Shown here: positions 1 to 7,686 of the stretch, in pieces | Layout of the letters: the number at the start of each line of letters is the position of its first letter | Position numbering within the stretch: the first letter of the stretch is position 1 | NCBI RefSeq assembly: GCF_041346945.1 | Contig: NZ_CP166850.1 | Coordinates: forward strand, 3,224,001 to 3,288,000 | Direction: 5' to 3' | Source of the DNA: Amycolatopsis sp. cg9 | Lineage (GTDB): Bacteria > Actinomycetota > Actinomycetes > Mycobacteriales > Pseudonocardiaceae | DNA length: 64,000 bases | Position numbers and translations under genes: made by a program | The notes under the pieces: model-generated | What the model was told of the DNA's origin: nothing | Database searches by the model: none | The model's input: only the letters and a program-made list of their open reading frames with translations

Positions 1-1
1 C

Positions 2-580
2 GCGCTCAACCCGGACGACGTCAACAAGCTGTCGTACGAGGTCATCCAGGTCCTGCAGGGCGAGGGCGGCACCGTCGAAAGCCTGCTCTCGCACACCGCG
101 TCGCTGGCCACCACGATCGCGAACAAGGACCAGGTGATCGGTGAGGTCATCGACAACCTCAACTCGGTCCTCGACACGGTCAACGCGCACACGCCGCAGC
201 TCAACGACCTGATCATCAAGCTGCAGCAGCTGACCTCCGGCCTCGCCGCCGACCGCAAGCCGATCGGCGACGCGATCGAGAGCCTCGGCAACCTGGCCCA
301 GACGACGTCCGGGCTCCTCGGCGAGGTCCGCGAGCCGCTGAAGAACGACATCAGCGCGCTCGGCAACCTCACGGACCAGCTCAACAAGAACGAGCCGGAG
401 CTGGAGCACTTCATCCAGTTCCTGCCGACCAAGGTGAGCACGCTGACCCGCACCGCGGACTACGGGTCCTGGTTCAACTTCTACGCCTGCGAGTTCACCG
501 GGAGCGTCAGCTTGCCGCCGCTGATCAACGACGTGCCCCTGCCCCTGATCCCGGCCAACCGGGAGAGGTGCAAGGGATGA
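2..580 (+). CDS. mceB: Mce family protein MceB, C-terminal part (5' end outside window)
   Basis: The reading frame is open from base 2 to the TGA at 578-580, so only the C-terminal 192 residues are present. Mce proteins form the periplasmic part of an ABC-type lipid importer; six different chains (A-F) are encoded in one operon. What is seen here is the helical, Gln/Asn/Leu-rich coiled region typical of the C-terminal half of Mce chains, ending in a Gly-Ser-Trp-Phe-Asn-Phe-Tyr stretch and a conserved Cys. It is placed as B because three genes later comes the lipoprotein, which is normally chain E. The stop overlaps the next start by 4 bp (ATGA), so the two genes are probably translationally coupled. 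The MCE domain itself lies upstream of the window. Confidence 0.85.
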   Translation, partial: ALNPDDVNKLSYEVIQVLQGEGGTVESLLSHTASLATTIANKDQVIGEVIDNLNSVLDTVNAHTPQLNDLIIKLQQLTSGLAADRKPIGDAIESLGNLAQTTSGLLGEVREPLKNDISALGNLTDQLNKNEPELEHFIQFLPTKVSTLTRTADYGSWFNFYACEFTGSVSLPPLINDVPLPLIPANRERCKG

Positions 581-1563
581 AGTCCTTCCAGAAGCGCAAC
601 CCCGTCCCGATCGCCCTGGTCGGCATCGCCGTGCTGGCGCTCGGCTTCCTCGCCGCGCTCAACTCCGACGACCTGCCGGTGATCGGCGGCGGCACCACCT
701 ACACCGCCGAGTTCAGCGAAGCCTCCGGCCTGCAGAAGGACAACGACGTCCGGGTCGCCGGCGTCAAGGTCGGCAAGGTCAGCGACATCGAGCTCGACGG
801 CGCGTCGGTCAAGGTGTCGTTCAAGGTCAAGGACGCCTGGCTGGGCGACCGGACCAGCGCCGCGATCAAGATCAAGACCCTGCTCGGCCAGAAGTACCTG
901 TCGCTGGACCCGCAGGGCCAGGGCGCGCTCGACCCGGCCACGGCGATCCCGCGGGACCGCACGATGGCCCCCTACGACGTGCTCGACGCCTTCCGCGGGC
1001 TCTCCCAGACCGTCGACAACATCGACACCAAGCAGCTGGCGCAGAGCTTCGACACCATCTCGCAGACCTTCGCCAACACGCCGGAAGACGTGAAGGGCGC
1101 GCTGTCGGGCCTGTCGAAGCTGTCGGACACCATCGCGTCGCGCGACCAGCAGCTGTCCAACCTGCTGGCGAACACCCGCGAGGTGTCGCAGACGCTGGTC
1201 GACCGCGACGCCGAGGTGCAGAAGCTGCTCACCGACGGCAACAAGCTGCTGGACGAGCTGTCGAAGCGCGAAGACGCGATCACGTCGCTGCTGAACGGCT
1301 CCCGTGAGCTGGCGACGCAGCTGCAGGGCCTGATCGACGACAACGACAAGCAGCTCGACCCGGTGCTCACCTCGCTGGACCAGCTGACGTCGATGTTGCA
1401 GCGCAACCAGGACTCCCTGGCCGACGGCATCAAGAAGTTCGCGCCGTTCATCCGCGTCTTCACCAACACCATCGGCAACGGGCGCTGGTTCGACAACTAC
1501 ATCTGCGGTCTGCTGCTGCCGTCGTTCGGCCCGATCAACGAAGAGGGGTGCTACACGAAATGA
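577..1563 (+). CDS. mceC: Mce family protein MceC
   Basis: A 328-residue exported or membrane-anchored chain of the Mce lipid transporter. An N-terminal hydrophobic segment (about residues 9-27) is followed by an MCE domain (about 36-110: YTAEFSEASGLQKDNDVRVAGVKVGKV region) and then a long helical coil to about residue 300. The C-terminus has Gly-Arg-Trp-Phe-Asp-Asn-Tyr-Ile-Cys, as in other chains of this operon. I chose the ATG at 577, nine bases inside a GTG-led longer frame, because it overlaps the mceB stop by 4 bp and has a GGGAGAGG ribosome site at 561-568. The gene ends in another ATGA overlap with mceD. Family assignment is firm; the letter C follows from position. Confidence 0.88.
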   Translation: MKSFQKRNPVPIALVGIAVLALGFLAALNSDDLPVIGGGTTYTAEFSEASGLQKDNDVRVAGVKVGKVSDIELDGASVKVSFKVKDAWLGDRTSAAIKIKTLLGQKYLSLDPQGQGALDPATAIPRDRTMAPYDVLDAFRGLSQTVDNIDTKQLAQSFDTISQTFANTPEDVKGALSGLSKLSDTIASRDQQLSNLLANTREVSQTLVDRDAEVQKLLTDGNKLLDELSKREDAITSLLNGSRELATQLQGLIDDNDKQLDPVLTSLDQLTSMLQRNQDSLADGIKKFAPFIRVFTNTIGNGRWFDNYICGLLLPSFGPINEEGCYTK

Positions 1564-2744
1564 GTGACACCCGCTTCGGCCAGGCCCTCACCCGGGGCTT
1601 CACCATCGCGATCGTCCTCGCGCTCGTCGTCGCCGGCGGGATCTGGTGGACCCTGAAGGACGCCGGCCGCAACCACCTGACCGCGTACTTCGCCGGCGCC
1701 GTCGGCCTTTACGAGGGCAACAGCGTGCGGATGCTCGGCGTCGACATGGGCACGGTCACCAAGATCCAGCCCATGGGCAACCAGGTGAAGGTCGAGCTCG
1801 AGTACGACCGCTCGGTCGCCGTCCCGGCCGACGCGAAGGCGCTCATCGTGGCGCCGTCGCTGGTGTCGGACCGCTACGTCCAGCTCGCCCCGGCCTACAC
1901 CGGCGGCCCGCGGATCTCCGACGGCGCGGTGATCGGCCTCGACCGCACCGAGGTGCCCCTCGAAGTCGACCAGCTGGCGTCCAGCCTGGCCCGGGTCAGC
2001 GAGACCCTCGGCCCGAACGGCGCCAACAAGAACGGGTCGCTGTCGAACCTGCTGAACACCGCGGCGGCCAACGTCGACGGCAACGGCCAGGCGCTGCACG
2101 ACACGATCACCAAGCTCGGCCAGGCGGCCGGGACGCTGGCCGGCAACAAGGACGACCTGTTCTCCACGGTGGAGAACCTCGGCAAGTTCTCGCAGACGCT
2201 GGCCGACTCCGACAAGTCGGTCCGCAACTTCGAGAGCCAGCTCGCCGACGTCAGCGGCTACCTCGCTTCCGAGAAGGACAACCTGGCCGCGACCGTGCAG
2301 CAGCTGGGCACCACGCTCACCGCGGTGCAGTCGTTCATCGACGCCAACCACGACCGGCTCAAGTCCAACGTGGACAAGCTGGCCGGGGTCACCAAGGTGC
2401 TCGTCGACCAACGCAGCTCGCTCGCCGAGATCCTCGACGTCGCCCCGGTCGGTCTGAGCAACCTGGTCAACACCTACAACGGTTCGGCGGGCACGCTCGA
2501 CGCCCGGCCGAACCTCAACGAGCTGACCCAGCCCCCGCTGGTGATGATCTGCCGGCTGCTCAAGCAGACCCCGGACGCGCTCGACGCGCTCGGCAACATC
2601 TGCGAGGGCATCGCCGGCGTGGTCGACGGGCTGGTCCCGCTGCCCTCCGTGGCGCAGACCGTCCAGGCGTTGCAGGCGGGCAAGCTCCCGCCGCTGCCGC
2701 TGCCCATCGCCGGGCAGCTCTACGGCACGGGAGGTGGCCAGTGA
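1560..2744 (+). CDS. mceD: Mce family protein MceD
   Basis: A 394-residue Mce chain: a membrane-anchoring hydrophobic segment at about residues 16-33, an MCE domain at about 40-120 with the usual GLYEGNSVRMLGVDMGTV pattern, and a long alpha-helical region rich in Asn, Gln, Leu and Asp. The end is proline/leucine rich. The start is the ATG at 1560, which overlaps the mceC stop by 4 bp; a GTG twelve bases upstream is in frame but has worse spacing. The GTGA at its own end is the start of mceE. In the assembled transporter the six MCE domains are thought to form a hexameric ring and the helices a tunnel for lipid; that is family knowledge, not seen here. Confidence 0.88.
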   Translation: MSDTRFGQALTRGFTIAIVLALVVAGGIWWTLKDAGRNHLTAYFAGAVGLYEGNSVRMLGVDMGTVTKIQPMGNQVKVELEYDRSVAVPADAKALIVAPSLVSDRYVQLAPAYTGGPRISDGAVIGLDRTEVPLEVDQLASSLARVSETLGPNGANKNGSLSNLLNTAAANVDGNGQALHDTITKLGQAAGTLAGNKDDLFSTVENLGKFSQTLADSDKSVRNFESQLADVSGYLASEKDNLAATVQQLGTTLTAVQSFIDANHDRLKSNVDKLAGVTKVLVDQRSSLAEILDVAPVGLSNLVNTYNGSAGTLDARPNLNELTQPPLVMICRLLKQTPDALDALGNICEGIAGVVDGLVPLPSVAQTVQALQAGKLPPLPLPIAGQLYGTGGGQ

Positions 2745-3922
2745 GGAAGCTGCTGACCGTCGGGACGCTCGCCACGGCGTCCGCGCTGGTGCTCTCCGGC
2801 TGCGCGTTCAAGGGCATCTACGACCTGCCGCTGCCCGGCGGCGCCGACCTCGGCGACCACCCGTACACGGTGAACGTCGAGTTCCGGGACGTGCTCGACC
2901 TGACCCCGCAGGCCGGGGTGAAGGTCAACGAGGTGCCGATCGGCCGGGTCGAGAACGTCGGCCTGACCAAGGACGGCTGGCACGCGCTGGTCACGCTGAA
3001 GGTCAACGGCGACGTCAAGCTGCCGGCCAACGCGCTGGCCAACGTCAAGCAGTCGAGCCTGCTCGGGGAGAAGTACGTCGAACTGGCTTCGCCGGGCGAC
3101 GACCAGGCCCAGGGCAAGCTGGCCGACAACGCGACCATCCCGCTGGCCAGGACGAACCGCAGCGTCGAGGTCGAAGAGCTGCTCGGGGCGCTGTCGCTGC
3201 TGCTCAACGGCGGTGGCGTCGACCAGCTCAACACCATCACCAAGGAGCTCAACAACGCCACGTCCGGCCGCGAGCCGGACATCAAGGCGCTGCTGGACAA
3301 CGCGAACCAGCTGGTCACGAACCTCGACCAGCAGTCGCGCAACATCACCCGCGCGCTCGACGGGCTGAACCGGCTGTCCTCGACCCTGAACGGCCAGAAG
3401 GACAAGCTGGTCGGCGCGGTCGACAACCTCGCACCGGGCCTCGGCGTGCTGGAGTCGCAGCGCGGCCAGCTGGTCACGATGCTGCAGGCGCTCGACAACC
3501 TCTCCGGGGTCGCCACCGACACCGTGAACCGGTCGCAGAAGGACCTCGTCGCCGACCTCAAGGCGCTGACGCCGACGTTGCAGAAGCTCGGCGAGGCGGG
3601 CAACGACCTGCCGAAGGCCCTGCAGATCCTGCTGACGTTCCCGTTCAGCGACCAGGCCGTCAACGACGTCAAGGGCGACTACTTCAACCTGTTCGCGAAG
3701 GTGGACCTGAACCTGAAGACCGTCGTCGAAAACCTCGGCAACAGCCGCCAGAACGCGCTCGCCGGGCAGCTCCCGCTGCCGGGGCTCACCGGCGGCGTCG
3801 AGGGCACCCCCGCCAACCAGCCGCCGCCACTGCCGATCCCGGGCGAGAGCGGGCAGCGGTCCGGGCAGTCGCAGCCGGGCCTCGGCAATCTCTTCGGGCT
3901 CCTGTCGGGAGGTGCGGGCTGA
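2741..3922 (+). CDS. mceE: Mce family lipoprotein MceE (LprK type)
   Basis: 393 residues, GTG start at 2741 overlapping the mceD stop. Residues 1-20 form a lipoprotein signal peptide with a lipobox Leu18-Ser19-Gly20-Cys21, so the protein should be diacylated on Cys21 and held at the outer face of the membrane. An MCE domain follows (about 41-115), then a long helical region and a proline/glycine-rich tail. In mce operons the fifth chain is the lipoprotein, and that fixes the lettering of the neighbours. The stop codon TGA overlaps the ATG of mceF by one base. Confidence 0.92.
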   Translation: MRKLLTVGTLATASALVLSGCAFKGIYDLPLPGGADLGDHPYTVNVEFRDVLDLTPQAGVKVNEVPIGRVENVGLTKDGWHALVTLKVNGDVKLPANALANVKQSSLLGEKYVELASPGDDQAQGKLADNATIPLARTNRSVEVEELLGALSLLLNGGGVDQLNTITKELNNATSGREPDIKALLDNANQLVTNLDQQSRNITRALDGLNRLSSTLNGQKDKLVGAVDNLAPGLGVLESQRGQLVTMLQALDNLSGVATDTVNRSQKDLVADLKALTPTLQKLGEAGNDLPKALQILLTFPFSDQAVNDVKGDYFNLFAKVDLNLKTVVENLGNSRQNALAGQLPLPGLTGGVEGTPANQPPPLPIPGESGQRSGQSQPGLGNLFGLLSGGAG

Positions 3923-5187
3923 TGCTGGTGCGCCGGACGAAGATCCAGCTGATCGCGTTCGCGGTCATTTCGGTCGTCGCGATCGTGTACGCGCTGATCC
4001 GGTTCGCCGGGCTCGGCACCGTGTTCGGCAACGACGGCTACACGGTGAAGCTGCAGCTCAACGAGTCGGGCGGCATCTTCACCAACGCCGAAGTCACCTA
4101 CCGCGGCTACAACATCGGCCGGGTCGGCGAAATGCGGCTCACCCCGACCGGGCTCGAGGCCGACCTGAACATCGACCCGTCCGCGCCCCAGGTGCCGGCG
4201 GACCTCGACGCGGTCGTCGCCAACCGGTCGGCGGTCGGCGAGCAGTACGTCGACCTGAAGCCGAAGGCCGACAAGGGCCCGTACCTGGCCGCGGGTTCGG
4301 TGATCCCGGCGGCCAAGACGACCACCCCGGTCAGCACCGACCGGCTGATCGGCGACCTCGACTCGCTCGCGGCGTCGGTCCCGGTCGACTCGCTGCGCAC
4401 GGTCGTCGACGAGTCCTACGACGCCTTCCGCGGCACCGGTGGGGACCTCCAGAAGCTCCTGGACACCGCGCGCAGCTTCACCACGACCGCGCAGGAGTAC
4501 CTGCCGCAGACGATCCAGCTGCTGGACCAGGGCGGGAAGGTGCTGGACACGCAGAACGACGAGGCGGCGAACTTCGCGTCGTTCAGCAAGAGCCTCAACG
4601 AGCTCACCGGCACGCTGAAGAACTCCGACGGCGACCTGCGCAAGCTCATCGGCATCACGCCGCAGGTGGCCGCCCAGGTCAGCCAGGTGCTGAAGGAGTC
4701 CGGGCCGGGCCTGGGCGCGCTGACGGCGAACCTGCTCACCACGGCCAACCTGACCGTGACCCGGCTCGACGGCATCGAGCAGGGCCTGGTCACCTACCCG
4801 GCGCTGGCCGGCGCGGCGAGCAGCGTCGCGCCCGGCGACGGGACCGCCCACCTGGGCCTGGTGCTCAACCTGTTCAACCCGCCGGCCTGCACCAAGGGCT
4901 ACATGCCGTATTCGCAGTACCGGACCGGGAACAACCTGTCGCCTCGGCCCGCGGACGACAACGCGTACTGTGCCGAACCGAAGGGCAGCCCGATCAACGT
5001 CCGCGGCGCGCAGAACGCGCCGTACGGCGGTGTCCCGGTCGCGCCGTCCGACGCCGACGTCTCGGCCAACGCGAACCGGCCGGCCGAGGAGCTGGCGGAG
5101 GAGCGCAACAGCCGCGGCGTGCCGGGCATCGTCGGCAGCCCCGGCGTCAGCCTGAACAGCCTGGGTGCGCTGCTCGGACTGGCCTGA
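3922..5187 (+). CDS. mceF: Mce family protein MceF
   Basis: 421 residues, ATG at 3922 overlapping the mceE stop by one base (TGATG). An N-terminal transmembrane segment (about 10-28) precedes an MCE domain (about 37-112) and a helical section. The C-terminal hundred residues contain two cysteines (Pro-Ala-Cys-Thr-Lys and Ala-Tyr-Cys-Ala-Glu) that could pair outside the cell, and a glycine/leucine-rich end. This is the last of the six Mce chains. Position and length agree with MceF of mycobacteria. Confidence 0.9.
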   Translation: MLVRRTKIQLIAFAVISVVAIVYALIRFAGLGTVFGNDGYTVKLQLNESGGIFTNAEVTYRGYNIGRVGEMRLTPTGLEADLNIDPSAPQVPADLDAVVANRSAVGEQYVDLKPKADKGPYLAAGSVIPAAKTTTPVSTDRLIGDLDSLAASVPVDSLRTVVDESYDAFRGTGGDLQKLLDTARSFTTTAQEYLPQTIQLLDQGGKVLDTQNDEAANFASFSKSLNELTGTLKNSDGDLRKLIGITPQVAAQVSQVLKESGPGLGALTANLLTTANLTVTRLDGIEQGLVTYPALAGAASSVAPGDGTAHLGLVLNLFNPPACTKGYMPYSQYRTGNNLSPRPADDNAYCAEPKGSPINVRGAQNAPYGGVPVAPSDADVSANANRPAEELAEERNSRGVPGIVGSPGVSLNSLGALLGLA

Positions 5188-5223
5188 CGTGGATTTGATG
5201 ACCGCCACCTACCCTGGAGTGCC

Positions 5224-5802
5224 ATGAGTACGGACGAGCCGGCCGCCGTCGAGGACACCGGCGTCACCCCGACGCCGGCCGAGGAGCCGTCTTCCTCGCG
5301 GACCCTGGTGCTCGGCGCCGGCGCGCTGGCACTGGCCGCGCTGATCGCCGCCGCGTTCTTCGGGATCCAGTGGTGGGCGGCCGCGGCCGACGACAACGCC
5401 GAGCTGGCGGCTTCGCGCGAGGCCGTCGTCAAGGCGGGCAGCAACGCGCTGAAGGCCTACACCGAGGTCGACTACACCGACCTCGACGGCTTCTTCGCCC
5501 GGCAGAAGTCCGTGTCGGACGACAAGATGGCCCAGCAGATCGACCAGTCGGCGCCGACGTTCCGCAAGGCGCTCGCCGACGCCAAGACGAAGGTCACCAC
5601 GGACGTCCAGGACATCGCCGTCGAGGAGCTGGACGACCACGAAGGCAAGGCCAGCTTTCTCGCTGCCATCGCCACGACCGTCACCCAGGGTGACAAGAGC
5701 AGCGCGAAGCCGTTGCGCCTCGAAGTGTCGATGACCCGCGTGGGCGACGCGTGGAAGCTGTCCGGCATCGACAGCGTCCCGCTCGTCGCGGCCGGCCAGT
5801 AG
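5224..5802 (+). CDS. Mce-associated membrane protein
   Basis: 192 residues. An acidic N-terminus (1-25) is followed by one transmembrane helix (about 27-50) and an extracytoplasmic domain of about 140 residues that looks like the small alpha+beta domain found in Mce-associated (Mas) proteins: a helix with Ala/Leu heptads, then the pattern ending in GDAWKLSGIDSVP. In mycobacteria such proteins follow mceF and stabilise the transporter; that role is inferred from position. The gene starts 36 bp after mceF and is followed 22 bp later by a second protein of the same layout. Confidence 0.75.
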   Translation: MSTDEPAAVEDTGVTPTPAEEPSSSRTLVLGAGALALAALIAAAFFGIQWWAAAADDNAELAASREAVVKAGSNALKAYTEVDYTDLDGFFARQKSVSDDKMAQQIDQSAPTFRKALADAKTKVTTDVQDIAVEELDDHEGKASFLAAIATTVTQGDKSSAKPLRLEVSMTRVGDAWKLSGIDSVPLVAAGQ

Positions 5803-5824
5803 CGTCACCCAGAAGGAGCCCGTA

Positions 5825-6865
5825 GTGCCCCCCTCCCGCCGCCAGCCGCCTCGCAGCAGCAGCACCCCGCCGTCGCGCCGGCCGCGCGTGGCCGGTCTGC
5901 GCAAGCCGCCGACGGACGAGTCCGCCGCCGAGCGGACCGGCCAGCTCCCCGCCGTGCCCGCCGAGCCGCGCAAGCCGCGCCCCCGGCCGGCCCCGCGCCC
6001 GGTGCCGCGGCCGGCCGCCAAGCCCGAGTCGTTCGAAGCGACCAGCGGGCAGCTCGACACGGCGCCCTCCGCCGAGGACACCGCGGTGTTCGCCGCCGTC
6101 GGCACCGAGGAGGAGCCCGAGGTCGACGCGCTCACCGGTGAGCCGGCCGCGGTCGAGGACGAAGCGGCCCCCGCCCGCCCCGCGCCGCGCCGGAAGAAGC
6201 GCGACACGGGCATCGCGAAGCCGACGGAAGAGTCCGAGGTCCCGGTGGCCCCGGCGGAACCGGCGAAGCCCGCGGCGTCGCCGGCGCGGAAGCCGTACGT
6301 GGTCGCGGGCGCGCTGGTGCTGGTGGCGCTGGTCCTGGGCGGGCTGGCGTTCTGGTTCAAGTACGAAGAGGTCCAGGTCTCCTCGGCGACCAGCAACACC
6401 GCGCTGCTGGACGTCGCGAAGACGGCGCAGGTCAAGGACTCGGTGTCCAAGGCGGCCGAGGCGCTGTTCTCCTACGACTTCAACAACATCAAGAAGACCG
6501 AGGACGCGGCCAACGACCTGCTGGCCAACGACGACGTCCGCGCCAAGTACAACTCCCTGATGGGCGAGGTCAAGCGGCTCGCGCCGGAGCAGAAGATGGT
6601 CGTGACCTGCAAGGTGACGCGGTCGGCGGTGATCATGCTCAACGGCGACCTGGCGAAGGTGATGGTCTTCGTCGACCAGACCTCGACCCGCACGGACACG
6701 AAGAAGACGACCGCGGGCACGGCCCAGCTCCACTTGAACGCCCAGCTCCAGGGCGACAAGTGGAAGATCACGGACATGGACACGTACAACGCGCCGAAGG
6801 TCCCGGCGGCCACCCAGGCCCCGGCTTCGTCGGCACCGCCGGCGTCCCCCTCCCCGACGAAGTAG
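5825..6865 (+). CDS. Mce-associated membrane protein with long disordered N-terminus
   Basis: 346 residues, GTG at 5825 with ribosome site AAGGAGCC at 5812-5819. The first 155 residues are low complexity, rich in Pro, Arg, Ala and Glu, and are probably disordered in the cytoplasm. One transmembrane helix (about 157-178) leads to an external domain resembling that of the preceding gene (it ends GDKWKITDMDTYNAP). The last 25 residues are Ala/Pro/Ser rich. It closes the mce operon. The two copies side by side fit a duplicated Mce-associated protein; the long cytoplasmic arm is the only clear difference. Confidence 0.72.
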   Translation: MPPSRRQPPRSSSTPPSRRPRVAGLRKPPTDESAAERTGQLPAVPAEPRKPRPRPAPRPVPRPAAKPESFEATSGQLDTAPSAEDTAVFAAVGTEEEPEVDALTGEPAAVEDEAAPARPAPRRKKRDTGIAKPTEESEVPVAPAEPAKPAASPARKPYVVAGALVLVALVLGGLAFWFKYEEVQVSSATSNTALLDVAKTAQVKDSVSKAAEALFSYDFNNIKKTEDAANDLLANDDVRAKYNSLMGEVKRLAPEQKMVVTCKVTRSAVIMLNGDLAKVMVFVDQTSTRTDTKKTTAGTAQLHLNAQLQGDKWKITDMDTYNAPKVPAATQAPASSAPPASPSPTK

Positions 6866-6926
6866 CTTCGCGAGCGGGCTCCCCGGGCCGGCCGCTCGGC
6901 GGGGCACGGCTGCGCTGCCGGTGGCC

Positions 6927-6954
6927 GAAGCCGCTTCGGCAGCGAAGCGGCTTC
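6927..6954. terminator. Hairpin after the mce operon
   Basis: Perfect 12-bp inverted repeat, GAAGCCGCTTCG at 6927-6938 and its complement at 6943-6954, with a 4-base loop. It lies 62 bases after the last mce-associated stop. There is no T-run, which is usual for actinobacterial terminators. It would separate mce transcription from rpoB. A smaller stem (CGAAG/CTTCG, 6858-6870) places the preceding TAG stop codon in its loop. Confidence 0.6.
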
Positions 6955-7523
6955 GCGCGAGAAGGTGGGCCGTGCGGTGCCCGGCGGGCCCGGGCCGGGC
7001 ACCCCGGGCGGCCCGGAGCGCTCTTGTACGGCGTTCAGGGGCTCGTGGAACCGCCGGTGCCATCCGAGGCCGCCGAGGGGTCCGTCGCGGCCTCTCGGAC
7101 CCCTCTCCGCCGCCGTGGCGCCTGGGGCACGAGTGACCGCTGTGACTCGGCCGCGCGGGCCTCCGAACGGCCCTCCGCGACACCCCTCAGCGCACCTCCG
7201 GGAGAACTTCTCCGGCCGTGCCGAGGTGGTGTGCGGCACAGGCCCGGCGACGGAATCCGTGGAAAAACCGCAGGTCGAACCGCTTTACTGGCGCTACCAG
7301 CCGGTAACCTGCATGATATTCGGTCGCTTACGCTCCGCTGAACCTCTTCAACGCTGCGCCAACCGGCGGGACCCCCGTGTGGCATCTTGACTCTCGGCGC
7401 CGCTGGGTTCACGCTTACTCCCGACGGCGAAACCGGCGGCCCTTGCGGGAGGGACAACCGGCTCGCCTGGAGGCATACCTGAAGACGTCGCGAGGCAGGC
7501 TGGGCCCCATCGGGAGCGCCCCC

Positions 7524-7552
7524 TGGACAGACCGCGCCGTTCGGGCTAGACT
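7524..7552 (+). promoter_or_regulatory. Probable rpoBC promoter
   Basis: TGGACA at 7524-7529, a 17-base spacer and TAGACT at 7547-7552 match the housekeeping sigma consensus of actinobacteria (TTGACN, TANNNT) well. Transcription would start near 7559, about 128 bases before the rpoB start codon. Confidence 0.6.
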
Positions 7553-7620
7553 GCCTCTTTGCGCTGCCCTCTTTCAGGCTGCCCGGAGCCGGTAGTTAGG
7601 ATAGTGGGCACACGGCACCC

Positions 7621-7650
7621 TTGACAGTCGCTCATAGCTGTTGCTATGGC
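7621..7650 (+). promoter_or_regulatory. Possible second rpoBC promoter
   Basis: A perfect -35 hexamer TTGACA at 7621-7626 is followed after 18 bases by TATGGC (7645-7650), a poor -10. If used, the leader would be only about 30 bases. It could equally be a chance match. Confidence 0.3.
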
Positions 7651-7686
7651 GGCCGTCACCGCTCATTGTCCCCGGAAGGACGCATC

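Larger units (their letters stand above)
6866..7686 (+). promoter_or_regulatory. Non-coding region upstream of rpoB
   Basis: 821 bases without a convincing gene. Several frames stay open here but lack ribosome sites, overlap each other, and have amino-acid compositions of GC-rich shadow frames. Contents seen: the hairpin at 6927-6954; an AT-richer island at about 7258-7325 with an imperfect inverted repeat (TTACTGGC 7285-7292, GCCGGTAA 7300-7307, one mismatch); the promoter candidates at 7524-7552 and 7621-7650; and a TAGGAT hexamer at 7597-7602 that could be a further -10. Multiple promoters upstream of rpoBC are usual for actinobacteria. Confidence 0.6.

Noticed and set aside
6965..7390. 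Open frames in the rpoB upstream region
   Set aside because: Overlapping frames with Arg/Gly/Pro-rich shadow composition and no ribosome site.
7621..7686. Longer rpoB start
   Set aside because: No ribosome site; TTG at 7687 has a good one and matches the known start of relatives.
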